A stretch of 51,803 nt of DNA. Origin: Alphaproteobacteria bacterium (GTDB taxonomy: Bacteria; Pseudomonadota; Alphaproteobacteria; SHVW01). Position numbers and translations under genes: made by a program. Location of the stretch: contig VGDO01000016.1 of NCBI GenBank assembly GCA_016869645.1, positions 1-51,803 of the forward strand. Direction: 5' to 3'. This document shows, in pieces, positions 8,383 through 15,452 of this stretch (the first letter of the stretch is position 1; each line of letters begins with the position of its first letter). Under the pieces are notes generated by a model. It was not told where the DNA came from. It saw only the letters and a program-made list of their open reading frames with translations, and ran no database searches.

Positions 8383-9480
8383 CTAGTTGCCTCCGAGCTT
8401 GGCGTTGAACTTGGTCACCAGCCAGTTCTTCACCCAAGCCTTGGCCTCCGGATCGACACTCAACGCGACGGTCATCATTTTTTCGGCCGCTGGACCCACC
8501 GCCTGGGTGTACTCGCCGATCTCGTCGCCCGCTCTTTTCTTGAAGTCGGGCGCGCTGACGACCCGTGTGATAGCGGCGACGTAAGTGTCGACAATTTCCT
8601 TGGACGTTCCCTTGGGCAGAAAGAGCGGCTTCTGCGCGGCGAACCCGGCGACGACGAATGATTTGAATGCATTGTAGGCGATGCCCGACGGCGGCTTGCC
8701 ATACGCCATCTCGTAGGCCTCGGCGAAATGCGGTAGGTCGGGGAATGATGGGTCACGCACGAACTCGCCCTTGTCATTCAAGACGCCCCAGGAGAACAGC
8801 GGAACGGCCTTGCCGGCTTTGATCAGGGGCACGACGTTGCTGATGTATGCCGAAGTGGTCTGATAGTCGTACAGGGCCTCGCCGCGCTCGTAGGCGAGCC
8901 GGCCCTCGCCGCGAGTCATGCCGAACACCGGCTTGACGTCGAGGCCGAGGATTTCGGCAGCCAGAACGGGCACCAGGTCAAGAGAGGTCGGCCCCTGGCT
9001 GCCGTATTTCATCTCCTTGCCCTTGAGCTTGCCGATGTCGCGCGCATCCTTCGCGCCGAGGCTGGGGTTCACGTAGACCGCGCCGCCGGTCGGAGACAAC
9101 ATGATCGGGATGAGATCCATGTAGTTGTAGCGCACGCGCGGGTCGTCGAGCAGGAACGGAAATTGGGTGCTGCCCGACGTGCCGAGGATCGACAGCCCGT
9201 CGGGCTTGGCGCGCTGGACGAACTGATTGGTACCGGTGATCGATCCGCCGCCAGGGACGTTCTTGACGACGATCGTCGGCTTGCCTGGAAGCTGCTCGGC
9301 GATCAGGGGGGCAAAGAAACGCGCCCACACATCCGATCCGCCGGCGGGCCCGAAGGGAACGGTGAACTCAATCGTCTTCCCGGAGAAATCCGCGGCTCCG
9401 GTATCGGCCGGAATCATCAGCACTGTCGCTGCGACACCAAGGGTGGCCGCGCCGAGGCGGCGGGACAGGGTGCTGAACAT
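8383..9480 (-). CDS. tctC: TctC/Bug-family periplasmic solute-binding protein
   Basis: 365 residues from the ATG at 9480, supported by GGGAGG 6 bases upstream; an earlier in-frame start at 9567 lacks this and precedes the signal sequence. Residues 1-29 form an N-terminal export signal ending near ADTGAA. The mature part opens with FSGKTIEFTVPFGPAGGSDVWARFFAP, typical of Bug proteins, whose ligands are usually carboxylates bound by the PFGPAGG loop and the later PGGGSITGTN segment. It is first in the leftward operon tctC, tctAB, SDR, the common order for this transporter class. A 12-bp palindrome lies just upstream of its ribosome-binding site. Confidence 0.92.
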   Translation of the reverse strand: MFSTLSRRLGAATLGVAATVLMIPADTGAADFSGKTIEFTVPFGPAGGSDVWARFFAPLIAEQLPGKPTIVVKNVPGGGSITGTNQFVQRAKPDGLSILGTSGSTQFPFLLDDPRVRYNYMDLIPIMLSPTGGAVYVNPSLGAKDARDIGKLKGKEMKYGSQGPTSLDLVPVLAAEILGLDVKPVFGMTRGEGRLAYERGEALYDYQTTSAYISNVVPLIKAGKAVPLFSWGVLNDKGEFVRDPSFPDLPHFAEAYEMAYGKPPSGIAYNAFKSFVVAGFAAQKPLFLPKGTSKEIVDTYVAAITRVVSAPDFKKRAGDEIGEYTQAVGPAAEKMMTVALSVDPEAKAWVKNWLVTKFNAKLGGN

Positions 9481-9492
9481 GAGCGCCTCCCG

Positions 9493-9504
9493 TCGAAATT
9501 TCGA
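9493..9504. promoter_or_regulatory. 12-bp palindrome in the tctC leader
   Basis: TCGAAATTTCGA is a perfect 12-bp palindrome, AT-rich in a GC-rich setting. It lies 12 bases upstream of the tctC start codon and next to its ribosome-binding site. A regulator bound here would block tctC expression. No regulator gene is nearby, so this is a candidate operator only. Confidence 0.35.
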
Positions 9505-9632
9505 TCTTGTCGCCCGGCCTTGTTCAGCGTCGCTGCAAGGCCCATTCTTGCGGACAGTAGGGCACAAGCCATGCGCCGGTGCAAACTGATTGCAGGATTC
9601 GCACGGCCCGCCGCGCGCTCAAGCCGGGTCGG

Positions 9633-10592
9633 TCAATAGCCCTTGCCGGGGTCGGCGACAAAGCGCAGCTCCTTGCCGGCCAGCCACAGATCGAGCTGGT
9701 CCATGAAGCGCGCGACCGTGTCCATCTCCCAGGTCGGGAATTCGCCCGAGGAATGCGGCGTAATCACGAGATTCTCCAACTGCCAGAGCTCGCTGTCCTT
9801 GGGCAGCGGCTCGCGCTGGAAAACGTCGATCGCCGCCCCAGCAAGCGCGCCCGATCTGAGCGCGGCGATCAGCGCCGGCTCGTCGTCGACGGCGCCACGT
9901 CCGATGTTGATGTAGTAGGCGCTTTTTTTCATCGCGGCGAAGGCCTGGGCATTCATCAGGCCGCGGGTCGCCTCGGTGAGCGGCAGGCAATTGAGCACGA
10001 AATCCGCCCGCGCCAGCACGTCGTGCAGCCGGTCGATGCCGACCACTTCGTCGATGTGGGGCGTCGGCCGCGGCCGCGCGCGCACGCCGACCACGTGCAT
10101 GCCCAACGCCTTGCAGCGCGCTGCCGCCTGGCCGCCGACCGATCCCGCGCCGAGCACGCAGAGGAGCTTGCCCTGCACCGGCGCCACCTTGACCAGCTTC
10201 CACTCGCGGCGCTGCTGCTGACGGATGAAGGTCGGAATGCGCTGGCTGAACATGAGGATCATGCCGAGCGCGTATTGCGCCATCGACTCGCTGAAGATGC
10301 CGGCTGAATTGGTGACGGTGACGCGCTGGGGATCCCACGGCGCCAGATGATTGACGCCGGAACTCATGGCATGGACCCAGCGCACGCTCGGCGCCTCGAC
10401 GAGCGCTGCCCGTGGATAGGGCATGCCCCAGCGATTGCACAGGATGACTTCCGGCTGGTGCGTCTTCACGACGCGGTCGATGTCGGCGTAGTCGAGACAG
10501 GTCTCGAAGCGTAGCGACGAGAAGCGGCGGCGCAATAGGTCGATGTAGATCGCGACGTTTCGATCGAGAATGACGACGGGCCGCGCGGTCAT
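9633..10592 (-). CDS. D-2-hydroxyacid dehydrogenase (NAD-dependent)
   Basis: 319 residues. The dinucleotide motif GAGSVG is at 148-153. The catalytic set of the D-isomer-specific 2-hydroxyacid dehydrogenases is present as Arg232 (NIGRGAVDD), Glu261 (FQREPLP) and His280 (TPHSSG). The enzyme would interconvert a 2-oxo acid and a D-2-hydroxy acid. The start is ATG 10592, which overlaps the stop of the D-carbamoylase gene as ATGA, so the two are translationally coupled. As the last gene of the ridA-dehydrogenase-carbamoylase operon, it may handle 2-oxo acids made by D-amino acid oxidation; that assignment is inference. Confidence 0.9.
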   Translation of the reverse strand: MTARPVVILDRNVAIYIDLLRRRFSSLRFETCLDYADIDRVVKTHQPEVILCNRWGMPYPRAALVEAPSVRWVHAMSSGVNHLAPWDPQRVTVTNSAGIFSESMAQYALGMILMFSQRIPTFIRQQQRREWKLVKVAPVQGKLLCVLGAGSVGGQAAARCKALGMHVVGVRARPRPTPHIDEVVGIDRLHDVLARADFVLNCLPLTEATRGLMNAQAFAAMKKSAYYINIGRGAVDDEPALIAALRSGALAGAAIDVFQREPLPKDSELWQLENLVITPHSSGEFPTWEMDTVARFMDQLDLWLAGKELRFVADPGKGY

Positions 10593-11569
10593 GCGGGCTC
10601 TCCGCCGTCCCAGTAGCGCCGGCACGCCTCGGCATCCGCGCGCGAGCGCTGGTTGCCGCGGGCCGCGAGCAGTCCCTCATACTGATCCGGACGGCGGTTG
10701 CGCTCGAAGTCGTGGAAGCTCTTGTAGTAGGGTGCGAGGTCGATGTCGCAGCGGTAGGGCACGAGCTCGTCCGCCAGGGTCGAGGAAAGCGCCACCACTT
10801 CGCCGGACGGAGCGATGATGCAGCTATGGCCGAGCAGGTCGAATCCATCCTCACGGCCTGCCTTCGCCGATGCCACGATCCACAACCCGTTCTGATAAGC
10901 GGCCGACTGCATGCACACGAGGTGATGGAATGCGCGGAGCGCGTTCTGGTCGGGCCAGTCCGGCATCTGGGCCGGCGAGTTGTAGCCGAGCACGACCACC
11001 TCCGCGCCCTTGAGCGCCATGGTGCGGTAGGTTTCCGGCCAGCGCCGGTCGTTGCAGATCGCCATGCCGATCGTCGCGCTCGCCGTCTTGAAGACGGGGA
11101 AGCCGAGATTGCCATCCTCGAAGTAGAGCTTCTCCAGATGCTGCAGCGGCAGAGTCGGGTCGTTCTCCGACGCGCCGGGCACGTGGACCTTGCGGTACTT
11201 GCCGAGTAGCTTGCCGTCGCGGTCGACCAGGACCGACGAGTTGAAGCGTCTGATGCGGTTGCCTTCCTCGGCGCGCTCGCAATAGCCGAGATAGAAGCCG
11301 ACGCGGCGGCGTGCCGCCTCCTCGAAGAGCGGCAGCGTTTCCGGGCTCGGCATGGTGGAGTCGAAATAGGCGTCGACGGCGTCGCGGTCGTCGATGTACC
11401 AGCGCGGAAAAAAGGTCGTGAGCGCCATCTCGGGGAACACGACGAACTCGACGGCGCGCTCATGGGCCTGGCGAATCAGCGCAATCAGCCTCTGTACGAC
11501 CGACGCCTTGCTGTCGCCACGCGAGATCGGACCGAGCTGGGCTGCTGCCATCGTCAGATATCGCGCCAT
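10589..11569 (-). CDS. N-carbamoyl-D-amino-acid amidohydrolase (D-carbamoylase)
   Basis: 326 residues of the nitrilase superfamily. It aligns closely, from memory, with the Agrobacterium D-carbamoylase, and the catalytic triad falls at identical positions: Glu47 (VFPEMALTTFFPRW), Lys127 (GKYRKVHVPG) and Cys172 (AICNDRRWPET). The substrate-carboxylate arginines Arg175 and Arg176 follow the Cys as in that enzyme. It hydrolyses N-carbamoyl-D-amino acids to the free D-amino acid, ammonia and CO2 in the cytoplasm. The chain is about 20 residues longer than the Agrobacterium protein at the C-terminus. It lies between the flavoprotein and the D-hydroxyacid dehydrogenase in one leftward operon. No classical dihydropyrimidinase-type hydantoinase is visible in the window. 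Confidence 0.92.
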   Translation of the reverse strand: MARYLTMAAAQLGPISRGDSKASVVQRLIALIRQAHERAVEFVVFPEMALTTFFPRWYIDDRDAVDAYFDSTMPSPETLPLFEEAARRRVGFYLGYCERAEEGNRIRRFNSSVLVDRDGKLLGKYRKVHVPGASENDPTLPLQHLEKLYFEDGNLGFPVFKTASATIGMAICNDRRWPETYRTMALKGAEVVVLGYNSPAQMPDWPDQNALRAFHHLVCMQSAAYQNGLWIVASAKAGREDGFDLLGHSCIIAPSGEVVALSSTLADELVPYRCDIDLAPYYKSFHDFERNRRPDQYEGLLAARGNQRSRADAEACRRYWDGGEPA

Positions 11570-11584
11570 CGGCGGTTCTCTCCG

Positions 11585-12751
11585 TCAGGCCCGTGCGGTG
11601 GCGGGCATGCCGCCATCGACCGGCATGCCGCGCAACCGGGCCGGCGAAAGCTGCGCGGCCGACAGGCCGAGTGCCACCTGATCCTCGGGCAGACGCCCGG
11701 CCGAGATCAAGGCTGCGGTTGCGCGCGCGAGCGCCGACGCGGTCTTGATGCCATAGCCGCCCTGGCCGGCCAGCCAGAAGAATCCCCTGGCCTCCGGGTC
11801 GAAGCCCGCGACCGGCGAACCGTCGGTCACGAAGCTGCGCAGCCCCGCCCATCGGCGTACCACGCGCGTGACCGCGATGGTCGTCGCGCGCTCCAGACGG
11901 TCGACACCCTCTGCGACATCGATGTCCTCCGCCTGGGCGTCTGTCGGCAGACTTGGCGTCGCGTCGGCCGGCGAGACAAAAAGACGGCCGGCGTCCGGCT
12001 TGAAGTAGAATTCGGCGCCGACATCGTTCGCCAGGGGCCAGGCCTCGACCGCGGTTCCCGCCGGCGCGTCGACCGTGAAGGCGGTGCGCCGTTTCGGCAC
12101 CAAGCCGATTGGGGCGGCGCCGGCCAAACGACCGATCTCGTCGGCCCAGGCGCCGGCCGCGTTGATCACGATGTCGGCGCTCAAGGGCCCGGCCCGTGTC
12201 GAGACGCGCCACCGCCTTCCGTCGCGTTCGAGTGCCGTGACCTCGGCATCGACGATGACCGTGCCGCCGCGCCGCCGGATGCCCTTGAGGAACCCCTGGT
12301 GCAGGCCGTGGACGTCGATGTCCATCGAATTCGGCTCGAGGATCGCGCCGTCCAGGTAGTCGCGGCGCAGCACGGGCACCAGAGCCAGCGCCTCGTCGAC
12401 CGAGACGCGCCGCATGGTCGGCACGAATTCGAGCGCGCGTTCGAGTTCGTCCCGCAGCGCTGCGCGCTGGTCGGCGCGCGCCACGGTCAGCATGCCGCGC
12501 GGCGCCAGCAGCGGCGAGCCGGCGAAACCCTCGGGTGGGCGTTCGAGAAATGGCCGGCTGGCCTTGGCGAGGCGACGGATCGTCGCGGTGCCGTAGTTCT
12601 CGGTGAAGCTGGCAGCCGAGCGCCCGGTCGCGTGATAGCCGCACGCCGATTCCCGCTCGAGTACGACGACCTTGGCAGCAGACGCCAGCTCGAAGGCGGC
12701 CGATGCGCCGGCCATGCCACCACCGATCACGACAATGTCGGCGCCGGTCAT
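11585..12751 (-). CDS. DauA-like FAD-dependent D-amino-acid dehydrogenase
   Basis: 388 residues from ATG 12751. The FAD motif GGGMAGASAAFELA is at 10-23. Compared from memory with Pseudomonas aeruginosa D-arginine dehydrogenase (DauA), numbering matches without gaps at the active site: Tyr53, Arg222 (PKRRTAF), Tyr249 (EFYFKPDAG) and Arg305 (WAGLRSF) are all present. Two DauA residues differ. Glu87, which holds the arginine side chain, is Met87, and His48 is Ser48. This fits a D-amino-acid dehydrogenase preferring neutral or hydrophobic side chains. The product would be a 2-imino acid, which explains the upstream ridA. Its stop lies 15 bases before the D-carbamoylase start. No strong ribosome-binding site precedes the chosen ATG, but no other start precedes the FAD motif sensibly. 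Confidence 0.88.
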   Translation of the reverse strand: MTGADIVVIGGGMAGASAAFELASAAKVVVLERESACGYHATGRSAASFTENYGTATIRRLAKASRPFLERPPEGFAGSPLLAPRGMLTVARADQRAALRDELERALEFVPTMRRVSVDEALALVPVLRRDYLDGAILEPNSMDIDVHGLHQGFLKGIRRRGGTVIVDAEVTALERDGRRWRVSTRAGPLSADIVINAAGAWADEIGRLAGAAPIGLVPKRRTAFTVDAPAGTAVEAWPLANDVGAEFYFKPDAGRLFVSPADATPSLPTDAQAEDIDVAEGVDRLERATTIAVTRVVRRWAGLRSFVTDGSPVAGFDPEARGFFWLAGQGGYGIKTASALARATAALISAGRLPEDQVALGLSAAQLSPARLRGMPVDGGMPATARA

Positions 12752-12795
12752 CGACGAAGCGTCAGCGGCTTCTGTTCGCGCCTGCGGCCACCGCC

Positions 12796-13146
12796 TCAGC
12801 TTCGCGCTGCGACCACCATGATCTCGACCGACAGGCCCGCACCAGCAAGCTTGGACTCGACGGTCGCGCGGGCCGGCGGATTGGCCTTGTCGACCCAGGC
12901 CTCCCACGCCTTGTTCATGTCGTTGAAGGTCTTGATGTCCGACAGCCAGATCTGCGCGGTCAGCAGGCGCGACTTGTCGGTGCCGGCCTGCTTCAGATAG
13001 TGATCGATCTTGGCGAGGATTTGTTGCGTTTGCCCCGTGACGCCCTGGGAGGCATCGTCGGCCGTGAGCCCCGCGAGATAGACCGTGTCGCCGAAGACGA
13101 CCGCGCGGCTCAGCCGCGGACCCGGATCGAAGCGCTTGATATCCAT
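12796..13146 (-). CDS. ridA: RidA-family 2-iminobutanoate/2-iminopropanoate deaminase
   Basis: 116 residues, slightly short for the family (about 128). Arg93 and Glu108 sit 15 residues apart, matching the catalytic Arg105 and Glu120 of Escherichia coli RidA; they bind the imino acid carboxylate and position water. The protein hydrolyses reactive 2-imino/enamine acids to 2-oxo acids and ammonia. The ATG at 13146 has GAGGAA 9 bases upstream. It is the first gene of the operon that continues with the DauA-like dehydrogenase, the arrangement known from D-amino-acid operons such as dguAB, and faces the PuuE-like gene across a 99-base divergent region. Confidence 0.9.
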   Translation of the reverse strand: MDIKRFDPGPRLSRAVVFGDTVYLAGLTADDASQGVTGQTQQILAKIDHYLKQAGTDKSRLLTAQIWLSDIKTFNDMNKAWEAWVDKANPPARATVESKLAGAGLSVEIMVVAARS

Positions 13147-13245
13147 GAGACAATTCCTCGCATTTTGTAGAGTTGGCGAACGAAGCGATGCTAGTGCGTT
13201 TCGCTGCGGAATGGAAACATCCCGCCGGCAGCCGGAGGTAGAATC
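13147..13245. promoter_or_regulatory. divergent promoter region, ridA operon and PuuE-like gene
   Basis: This 99-base gap separates the leftward ridA operon from the rightward PuuE-like gene, so both promoters must lie here or just inside the genes. It holds the GAGGAA site of ridA and the GGAGGT site of the PuuE-like gene. I found no convincing -35/-10 pair or palindrome. Sharing the region makes co-regulation of the two sides likely. Confidence 0.5.
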
Positions 13246-14151
13246 ATGAATGAAAACTATCCGCGCGACCTGATCGGTTATGGCGCCACGCCGCCGACCG
13301 TGCGCTGGCCGGGCGAGGCGCGCATCGCCGTCAACTTCGTCATCAACTACGAGGAGGGCGGGGAGAACTGCCTCCTGCACGGAGACCGCGCGTCCGAGGC
13401 GGCGCTGTCCGACCTGTTCATGGCGCAACCGATGATCGGCCAGCGCAACTACAACATGGAGCAGGCTTACGAGTATGGCAGCCGCGTCGGCATCTGGCGG
13501 CTCTTGCGCATTTTCGACGAGCGCAAGCTCCCGTTCACGGTCTATGCGGTCGGCATGGCGATGGAGCGCCACCCAGAGGCCGCGCGCGCCATGGCCCGGT
13601 TGAATTGCGATTTCGTCAGCCATGGTTGGCGCTGGTTCGACTACCAGGACATGGACGAGGCGACCGAACGCCAGCACATCAAGATGTCGTTCGACGTGAT
13701 CCAGCGGCTCACGGGACAACGGGCGAGGGGATATTATTGCGGTCGGCCGAGCTGGAACACGCGCCGGCTCGCCGTGGCGGAAGGCGCGCTGTATGACTGC
13801 GATTCCTATAGCGACGAGCTGCCCTACTGGGTGACCGTCGAAGGAAAACCGCATCTCGTCGTGCCGCACACCCTCGACAACAACGACACGCGCTATGCGC
13901 GCGGCCAGGGCTGGGTCGTGCCCGACGATTTCTACGAGTGCCTAAAGGCCGATTTCGACGAGCTTTACCGCGAAGGAGAGCGCCAGCCGCGCATGATGAC
14001 CGTGGCGCTCCATTGCCGGCTGGCCGGCAAGCCCGGGCGCGCCGCCGCGTTTGCCAAGTTCGTCGACTATGTCCTCGCGCACACCAAGGTGTGGATCTGC
14101 AAGCGCGACGAGATCGCCGAGCACTGGACCCGGCATCATGCTCCGGGCTGA
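13246..14151 (+). CDS. PuuE-type polysaccharide-deacetylase-fold cyclic amide hydrolase
   Basis: 301 residues, the length of PuuE allantoinases. Family signatures are the N-terminal VNFVINYEEGGENC block (about 26-39), VYAVGMAMERHPE, and SHGWRWFDYQDMDEATERQH (about 124-143). PuuE proteins have the NodB deacetylase barrel but open the hydantoin ring of allantoin. Here no other purine-degradation gene is present. The divergent operon instead encodes a D-carbamoylase, whose substrates are ring-opened hydantoins, so the enzyme may act on a substituted hydantoin or another cyclic imide. That role is inference; allantoinase or deacetylase activity is the alternative. The start has GGAGGT 7 bases upstream. 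It ends 12 bases from the convergent HbpS-like gene. Confidence 0.82.
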   Translation: MNENYPRDLIGYGATPPTVRWPGEARIAVNFVINYEEGGENCLLHGDRASEAALSDLFMAQPMIGQRNYNMEQAYEYGSRVGIWRLLRIFDERKLPFTVYAVGMAMERHPEAARAMARLNCDFVSHGWRWFDYQDMDEATERQHIKMSFDVIQRLTGQRARGYYCGRPSWNTRRLAVAEGALYDCDSYSDELPYWVTVEGKPHLVVPHTLDNNDTRYARGQGWVVPDDFYECLKADFDELYREGERQPRMMTVALHCRLAGKPGRAAAFAKFVDYVLAHTKVWICKRDEIAEHWTRHHAPG

Positions 14152-14163
14152 CGTTTCAGGCCG

Positions 14164-14640
14164 CTATTGGCTGCGCCGTCGCTTCGCGGCATCGGTGCCC
14201 GGCGTCTCGCCGCCGACATCGGGCTTGAAACCGGCCTTGGCGATGCCGACGCTGGCGAGTTCCTCGTCCTCGATGCCGGCAGCACCCGCTACTCCCATGG
14301 CGCCGATCGGCTTGCCGGACTTGGTGCGGATCATCACGCCGCCGAGCACGGGCATCAGCCGTCCACCGGCGGCGCCATTGATGCCGGCGAACCACAGCTC
14401 CCAGCCCTTGACCTGATCGCGCAGCGTCCGACTGGGGAAGCCCAGCGCGAAGCAGCCCCAGGCCTTGTTGAGCGCGAGCTGGGCGCGCAGGAAGCCCGCC
14501 TTTTCCTCGCGTGCGAGCGCCAGCGTGTTGCCGCCGGCGTCGACGATGGCGTAGGCCACGGCTTTCTTGGTGAGCTGCCGCTTGTGCTTGCGCGCATGGG
14601 CGATGATCTCCAGCGCCTTGTCCAGGGTCAGGTCGTCCAT
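14164..14640 (-). CDS. HbpS/GlcG-like small protein
   Basis: 158 residues of the GlcG/HbpS-like family (Haem_degrading domain), recognised from YAIVDAGGNTLALAREEKAG (about 28-47), the central GGVMIRTKSGKPIGAMGVAG and the C-terminal DEELASVGIAKAG. Members bind haem or act as small accessory proteins next to many catabolic operons; their chemistry is mostly unknown. The ATG at 14640 has GAGGAGC upstream and starts 11 bases after the PhzF stop. It is the final gene of the long leftward run that includes the D-aminoacylase. The C-terminal Lys/Arg-rich tail is likely disordered. Confidence 0.85.
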   Translation of the reverse strand: MDDLTLDKALEIIAHARKHKRQLTKKAVAYAIVDAGGNTLALAREEKAGFLRAQLALNKAWGCFALGFPSRTLRDQVKGWELWFAGINGAAGGRLMPVLGGVMIRTKSGKPIGAMGVAGAAGIEDEELASVGIAKAGFKPDVGGETPGTDAAKRRRSQ

Positions 14641-14651
14641 ACGAGCGCTCC

Positions 14652-15446
14652 TCAGATCGAAAGGGTGCCTTCGAGGAACAGGGCTGCGGTTCCATCCAGG
14701 GTGATGCGATCGCCGCGGTCTTCGCAGACCAGCGTCCCGCCGCGCTGTGAGACCTGGCGGCCGACCAGGTTCTTCTTGCCAAGGCGCCGGCTCCAATAGG
14801 GGACGAGCGAGCAGTGCGACACGCCGGACACCGGGTCCTCGGGCACGCCATTGGCCGGCGCGAAGAAGCGCGACACGAAGTCGAACTCGACGTCGCCGTG
14901 CGCCGTAACGATGACCGCCGCCTTGTCGAGGCTGGCTAGGAGGTTCATGTCGGGCTTCAGGCCGCGGACGACCGAGGCATCGGCGAAGACGCAGAGATAG
15001 TGGGTCGCCGCCAGCACCTCGACCGGTGCGGCTCCGAGCGCCCGTGCCAGCTCAGGCGGGGCGCGGCACGGCTTGGCAATGCGCGCCGGCATCTCCATCG
15101 AGAGCAGCGCCGCCTCGCCCGATCCCTTGCGCGACACTGTGAGCGATCCTGCACGGCCAATGAAGCGCGCTTCGGTCGCTTTGAAGGCCAGCCGGTTGAA
15201 CGCGACCCAGCCTGCGGCCAGCGTGGCATGACCGACGAGATCGACTTCGAGGGTCGGCGTGAACCACCTGATGTCGAACCCATCGCCATGCGGCGCGAAG
15301 AACACGGTCTCCGACAGATTCATCTCTGCGGCGATCGCCTGCATCACCGCCTCGGGCAGCCATGTCTCGAGCGGCACCACGGCTGCGGGATTGCCCGTCA
15401 TGGGCCGATCGGCAAAGGCATCGACGACATAGACCGGCAGTGCCAT
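14652..15446 (-). CDS. PhzF-family isomerase/epimerase
   Basis: 264 residues with the two-lobed PhzF fold: VDAFADRPMTGNPAAVV (8-24), NLSETVFF (43-50) and EDPVSGVSHCSLVPYW near the C-terminal half. Glu46 corresponds to the catalytic Glu45 of PhzF. The second-lobe DPVTGSAHC motif is present as DPVSGVSHC. PhzF proteins move protons within amino or hydroxy acid substrates (isomerisation or epimerisation), so an amino-acid-derived substrate fits the D-aminoacylase next to it. A GGTTGATCAACC palindrome (15447-15458) overlaps the D-aminoacylase stop and abuts this start; no strong ribosome-binding site is seen, so coupling to the upstream gene is likely. Confidence 0.9.
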   Translation of the reverse strand: MALPVYVVDAFADRPMTGNPAAVVPLETWLPEAVMQAIAAEMNLSETVFFAPHGDGFDIRWFTPTLEVDLVGHATLAAGWVAFNRLAFKATEARFIGRAGSLTVSRKGSGEAALLSMEMPARIAKPCRAPPELARALGAAPVEVLAATHYLCVFADASVVRGLKPDMNLLASLDKAAVIVTAHGDVEFDFVSRFFAPANGVPEDPVSGVSHCSLVPYWSRRLGKKNLVGRQVSQRGGTLVCEDRGDRITLDGTAALFLEGTLSI

Positions 15447-15452
15447 GGTTGA

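Noticed and set aside
6928..8661. A 577-codon plus-strand frame opposite TctA
   Set aside because: Its very polar His/Asp/Gln/Arg-rich translation is the complement of a membrane protein, and no family is recognised.
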